Source: Chalciporus piperatus (lineage: Eukaryota > Basidiomycota > Agaricomycetes > Boletales > Boletaceae). Taken from it: a DNA stretch of 64,000 bases. How positions within the stretch are numbered: position 1 is the first letter of the stretch; each line of letters opens with the position of its first letter. The translations under genes and the position numbers were made by a program. The stretch covers positions 186,001 to 250,000 of the forward strand of contig JBBPTG010000010.1 in assembly GCA_038093975.1 (NCBI GenBank), read 5' to 3'. Of the stretch, positions 59,790 to 64,000 are shown piece after piece. A model generated the notes under the pieces. The model did not search any database, was not told the origin of the DNA, and was given only the letters and a program-made list of their open reading frames with translations.

Positions 59790-60263
59790 GTTGATATAGA
59801 TGATGCGAAGGAAAGATGAAGGAAAGATTAGAGGGAAATCCTGGGTGATCGATAGGTGAGACCGGTCCTTATGTACGTAGCGGCTCGTGGCTTCTATCGA
59901 TAAGAAGGAAGCAACATCGAATCATGCATATGTGACCATCTTGCTAAAACCGACGAGGATTCCACGCCTCATTGCACCAACACAACGCAGTCAGCAATCT
60001 TTGAAACTGGCCCTTAATCGGACAAACATCGCATCACTTCTCGTATAGCAAAGACTAGTATTAAAAAGGACAAGCAACAGAGGAGAGACCAACTTCAAAT
60101 GGAAATCAACACACGTCCAACAGTAGTACGTTGGAGAGAAGGTAATATGTAAAGGAAGGAATATCGCTCCTAATGTACCGCATGCGTGATGGTGACGATA
60201 TCCTCGAGGGGGGTTGACGTTAAAGGAGGTAGTTGCTGCCAGTACACCACAGGTGATCACATT
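59790..60263. other. Intergenic region, Argonaute promoter side
   Basis: Upstream of Argonaute and downstream of Ypt1 (both minus strand). No coding signal. Confidence 0.55.
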
Positions 60264-61290
60264 CAGCAGCAACTGCCAGACTGCTGTTGCTGTACAGATT
60301 GACCAGGAGTGACAGTCGAAGACTTTGCGCCACCAGCGGGTGTTGACGTGGATCCCATCCTGAAGAATGTTGGCATCCCGATATCAATCAACTATAGGGG
60401 ACTCCTTACCTATCTTTGATCTGCTTGGCCATGGTCAAGAACGCCTGCTCGACGTTCGTTGCGTTCTTGGCGGATGTTTCCAGGAAAGGGATGGTCAGTT
60501 GATCAGCGAATTCCTGGAAGGACCTTCAGTGGGGCTAGGTATATGAAAGGACAAATAATGACCTTTGCTACGCTGTACTCGACCACCTTCTTGCTTGTGA
60601 GATCTGACTTGTTTCCCACCAGCAGCTTGTTGACGCCTTCCGACGCGTATCGGTCGATTTCTTGAAGCCATTGCTTGACATTCGTGAAAGTGTCTGCGAC
60701 ACCGGATCAGCGAACCTTGGTGAGACATTCAGATAAGGAGTGGGAGCGACTGTACCGTTGTCCGTGACGTCGTAAACCACGATGATACCATGAGCACCTC
60801 TGTAGTAAGATGAGGTGATGGTGCGGAAGCGTTCCTGACCTGTTTATCAGGAGTTAGGAGAGGATGCATGGAAAGGATAAGGGCAACACGTACCCGCAGT
60901 ATCCCACTAAAACGCGTAAGAATGGGGTTAGTCCTTTCTGCGAGGCACGAAATGATATTTCAAGTAGAGTGGCTCATTGTTGCATGAGGCCACATGGGGA
61001 ATGCCCTCGAAATCCTTTGGCCGAATGGTGATGAAAGAATTACGCACGATCTGGAGCTTCACAGTCTTTCCCTCGAGCTCGATGGTACGAATCTTGAAGT
61101 CTACACCAATTGTACTGATATAGCTCTCTGTGTATGTATCATCTGCAAACCGCAGAAGCAGACACGACTAGCGAGGGTTGGTATTTGAGCAAACTGAGGC
61201 GCATTGGGAGAGGGAAGAACGAACCTTTCCGACACCGGAGTCGCCAATGAGGAGAAGCTTGAAAAGGTAGTCGTACTCGCTGGTGTGCAT
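60264..61290 (-). CDS. YPT1: Rab GTPase Ypt1/Rab1
   Basis: Controls ER-to-Golgi vesicle transport. ATG 61290 ([20 protein letters not shown]) covers the P-loop GDSGVGKS. Later exons give the switch I/II region ([40 protein letters not shown]), the guanine motif GNKSDL, the [14 protein letters not shown] region, and a double-Cys end SGSCC for geranylgeranylation. Eight or so exons. This is among the most conserved Rab sequences, so the assignment is secure. Confidence 0.94.
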
Positions 61291-62050
61291 TGTGAGCGTT
61301 GAGGACGAAAGGGAGTTTGGACGTTGAAGGCGTTGGGGACGTTGGTTGAGGTAGAGAAATGCGGAATGCTGCGTGACGCGTGGCCAGTTGTGACTCTGCC
61401 GACAAACACTGCCTGTACTGCCACAAATCCCCTCACCTTGAACTAGCACAAACTCGTGAGCCCATGTACATTCATCACGACGAGCTAACAGGACTTTTTT
61501 TTATCACCGAATACTCATCGTGAGTCACTGTGTCCCAGCGTTTGATTCTGCGAGCCCCCGTAGAGCGAGGCTCAGCTTATCAGCTCGGCCTTCATGCTCA
61601 GTGCTCAACTCAGGAACGATGTTCATGTATCTACAAAGCAGAACATCCTCCTCATGTGTCGGTCAGAGTCTCGCTGGGCAGCGTACTCTGGAGAGGAGCT
61701 TGACAATGATATACCAAACGACCCTGAAGTTTTGGGTGGTCCAACTGTCGCGATTTCTGGCGGATGGTGCGATTTTTTTTCGACCTCTCGCACTGCCTAG
61801 CTTCCTGTCAAGCACTGCAAGACCTTGCAAGAGGTACATCCATTTCCATGCGGTTTATTTCATCGTAGTAACAGTAATTACCCTCACCCGTGTTGTTGTG
61901 AGCACGTGACTTGTATTGTAGTTCGGACACAATCTCTGCGTTCGGCTCTAACTCGCCCATCACATCTGAATCCCCTCCCGTGTGCATTCTTTCTGAGCTA
62001 TCCTCCTTCAATCAAACGCGTTTCTACAAGGGATTAAGCTTCAAACGACC
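61291..62050. other. Divergent intergenic region, YPT1 / Rho
   Basis: 760 bp between two GTPase start codons on opposite strands. An open plus frame at 61520-61909 shows no domain. Presumed promoters and 5' UTRs. Confidence 0.5.
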
Positions 62051-62837
62051 ATGGAACCATCATACCAAGCTGGTGTTCGCCGACCGGACTTGAAGAAGAA
62101 ACTCGTCGTAGTGGGTGATGGTGCGCGGGATACTTTGTTCGTCCTTCGCATCATCATTCAATGATATAATACTAAGGCGGTTGCGGAAAGACGTGTCTCC
62201 TCATTGTATACGCAGAGAACAGGTTTCCAGAGGTGCGCATACATTTTCCCTTCTTCGTATTCTCCCCGTTCAAATACCACCTGCCGGACAGTCATATATA
62301 CCAACCGTATTCGAGAATTACGTGACGCAGATCCAGTTCGACGGAAAGCTGGTAGAACTGGCGCTTTGGGATACGGCAGGACAGGAGGAATACGATCGAT
62401 TACGCCCACTGAGCTACCCAGAGAGCGACGTGATTCTCATTGTCTTCTCGATTGACTTCCCTGTCAGTCTTGGAAATGTCCAAGATAAGGTCGGTATTTC
62501 ATCCCCGCTTCTCATCCTTCTCTATTTCCTGAACATCCCTTGCAAGTGGTATCCTGAAGTAGCGCATTTCTGCGAAGGAACGCCGCTCATATTGGTTGGC
62601 ACAAAAATTGATCTACGGAGGGACGACCAAACACGTCGTATGCTTAGCGCGCAAGGGCAGTTACCAGTGTCAACTGAGAAAGGTGCCAGCGTAGCCAAGG
62701 AGATTGGTGCCAAGTACGTCGAATGCTCAGCAAAGACTGGCACTGGTGTCCAGGACGTATTCAACCTTGCGCTCAAGGAAAGCATGAAGGGGAAATGGGG
62801 TAAGATGGTGAAGCAGCGGCGTTGTGTCGTTGTTTAG
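62051..62837 (+). CDS. Rho-family small GTPase
   Basis: Regulates actin and polarised growth. ATG 62051 ([20 protein letters not shown]), then [11 protein letters not shown] split by an intron, effector region [39 protein letters not shown], guanine motif [25 protein letters not shown], a basic stretch and CAAX box CVVV. Four exons. The effector region is Rho-like rather than Cdc42/Rac; similarity is spread between Rho1, Rho2 and Rho3, so I do not name the paralogue. Confidence 0.92.
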
Positions 62838-62962
62838 CTGGGTGGCACATACATAGAACGGACTGCCATACACTCTTGCTTGAGTATTTGTACGCACAGA
62901 TCTTACTTGCTCTCACATTTTCGTCATATCATGGCACGTTCTTGAACCGAATTCATAAATGT

Positions 62963-63655
62963 TCATTGCTCTTTGAGGTGACGGGACTGGAGAGCAGATG
63001 CCACTTTGAAAGAGTGGTATACTAGCCAAAGGAAAGCTAGAAGGACGACGGAGCTTGTCCCCAACTGAACGCGAGACAAGTCATCCAGAGAAGCCACAGG
63101 AACGTCCAGCACCGACGTATGTGGCAACGGAGGAGAAAGCGAGAAATACGCCGAGGAACGCAGCATGGTTGAATTGGGCATCGGCGACAAGGGAGAAAGT
63201 GTGCTGGATACACTTGCTGGAGCGGGATCAATAACGGCGAGAACAACGCTCTCTGCAATATGCGCACCGGAAGACGGACACGCCCAGAAACACCTCGGGG
63301 ATGATATCTTGATTGACTGGCGAGGAGTCTGACCAACACCTGGTTCGCCATATCGCGCATGGACAGGAATGTCTAACGAGACCTCGTCTGAGGGGGGACT
63401 GGTAGGAGTGGCATTCACGAGCAAAAAAGAGTTGCCAGATTGCTTGAGAGCAAAGACGGGGAGTTCCAAGTCTGATTCGCCCCAGAACTCAAAGTCGATA
63501 CGGCGGTCTATGAGTTCATATCTGTCAACAATGATGCTCGGAGGGAGGGTGTACAACGCAAAGAACGAGCAGCCTAGATGGTACTTGTCCAATGCAAACT
63601 TTGTGGACAGTGTCGAGTGAAATCCGCGTTGAGAGTGCTCGGTGATGGTGGACAT
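62963..63655 (-). CDS. PBN1: GPI-mannosyltransferase I stabilising subunit Pbn1/PIG-X
   Basis: ER-membrane partner of the first GPI mannosyltransferase (Gpi14/PIG-M). A single exon of 230 codons from ATG 63655 (MSTITEHSQRGFHSTLS). The PIG-X domain is visible: GCSFFALYTLPPSIIVDRYE, FEFWGESDLELPVFAL, and SLDIPVHARYGEP. A C-terminal transmembrane segment (SSVVLLAFLWLVYHSFKVA) ends with a short basic tail. In-frame codons upstream of 63655 lack a better ATG. It is the second GPI-anchor gene of the window after GPI1. Confidence 0.85.
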   Translation of the reverse strand: MSTITEHSQRGFHSTLSTKFALDKYHLGCSFFALYTLPPSIIVDRYELIDRRIDFEFWGESDLELPVFALKQSGNSFLLVNATPTSPPSDEVSLDIPVHARYGEPGVGQTPRQSIKISSPRCFWACPSSGAHIAESVVLAVIDPAPASVSSTLSPLSPMPNSTMLRSSAYFSLSPPLPHTSVLDVPVASLDDLSRVQLGTSSVVLLAFLWLVYHSFKVASALQSRHLKEQ

Positions 63656-63729
63656 GGTCACGAGTGAAACCCACGTGCGAGCCAAGTTGGATGCTTGGAT
63701 TACACCTTATCAACTTGAATCTACACCCG

Positions 63730-63939
63730 ATGGAAGACTACAATCGCATCCATTTCCCAAAAATCATCTCCCAGGAGGTCCCCAAAGCCATCGGTATCCT
63801 TGAAGACATGCAGGCTGGTGAAGGCCTCGTCGACAGTGCCTTGCTCGCCGACCGTGCACATCCACCAATCATCTTCGGCGCCGGAGGCCCTATGTACGTG
63901 CCTGCGCCTCCCACAAACGGCGTTCATCGCCTCATTTAG
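63730..63939 (+). CDS. Small hypothetical protein at the window edge
   Basis: ATG 63730 opens a 69-residue frame (MEDYNRIHFPKIISQEVPKA, ending TNGVHRLI). It is divergent from PBN1 with start codons about 75 bp apart, which fits a real gene in this compact genome. Family unknown; it may also be a first exon continuing past the window. Confidence 0.35.
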   Translation: MEDYNRIHFPKIISQEVPKAIGILEDMQAGEGLVDSALLADRAHPPIIFGAGGPMYVPAPPTNGVHRLI

Positions 63940-64000
63940 TGTATGCAGGTTGAAGCAGTTCGACGAGTCTGCAGCATCCAGCCGTAAGGGCTCCCGGGCG

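Overview
The window is nuclear DNA of a filamentous fungus, most likely a mushroom-forming basidiomycete (Agaricomycetes). Genes are dense, lie on both strands, and are cut by many 45-75 nt GT-AG introns. Proteins include an Argonaute, a chitin-synthase activator, a Zn(II)2Cys6 regulator, DDX41, Sda1, Nop16 and two GPI-anchor enzymes. There is no prokaryotic operon structure, rRNA, CRISPR or convincing tRNA. Gene models were built by hand from splice sites and family conservation. Those of RecQ and GalT sum to whole codons; several other models have approximate ends.

Layout. 0.1-8 kb: RecQ helicase (+), DDX41 helicase (-), galactose-1-P uridylyltransferase (+). 8-16.4 kb: a small coiled-coil protein, an L1-domain ribosome-biogenesis protein, a Nudix ADP-ribose pyrophosphatase, Sda1, and an RGG protein sharing a ~100 bp divergent promoter with phosphoglycerate kinase. 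16.4-27 kb: PGK, polynucleotide kinase/phosphatase, a PITH protein, an Skt5/Chs4-type Sel1 protein with a CAAX end, and a PHD-JmjC histone demethylase. 27-29.6 kb: gene-poor, with a 718 bp TA-flanked inverted-repeat transposon. 29.6-37 kb: Zn2Cys6 regulator, Nop16, HAD hydrolase, Qcr10. 38.7-41.4 kb: an AlkB-type dioxygenase with a GRF zinc finger whose first coding exon is split by a 1,092 bp hAT element. 41.8-50.3 kb: M24 peptidase, a Ser/Pro-rich protein, an MFS transporter, long-chain acyl-CoA synthetase. 51-54.6 kb: Sae2/CtIP and Gpi1/PIG-Q. 55.9-59.8 kb: Argonaute. 60-64 kb: Ypt1/Rab1, a Rho GTPase, Pbn1/PIG-X.

The most notable observations are: (1) the hAT insertion with a perfect 8 bp target duplication that breaks the AlkB-GRF gene; (2) an almost CpG-free ~1.8 kb covering the MID/PIWI half of Argonaute, next to a CpG-normal N-terminal half; (3) an 8 nt micro-exon in Argonaute and a 12 nt one in the Nudix gene; (4) a nonautonomous mariner/pogo-like element.

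Functionally the genes are mostly housekeeping. Four act in DNA repair (RecQ, Pnk, Sae2/CtIP, AlkB-GRF), at least three in ribosome biogenesis (L1-domain protein, Sda1, Nop16), and two in GPI-anchor synthesis (Gpi1, Pbn1). They are dispersed rather than clustered. Stop codons of convergent neighbours are often only 60-170 bp apart.
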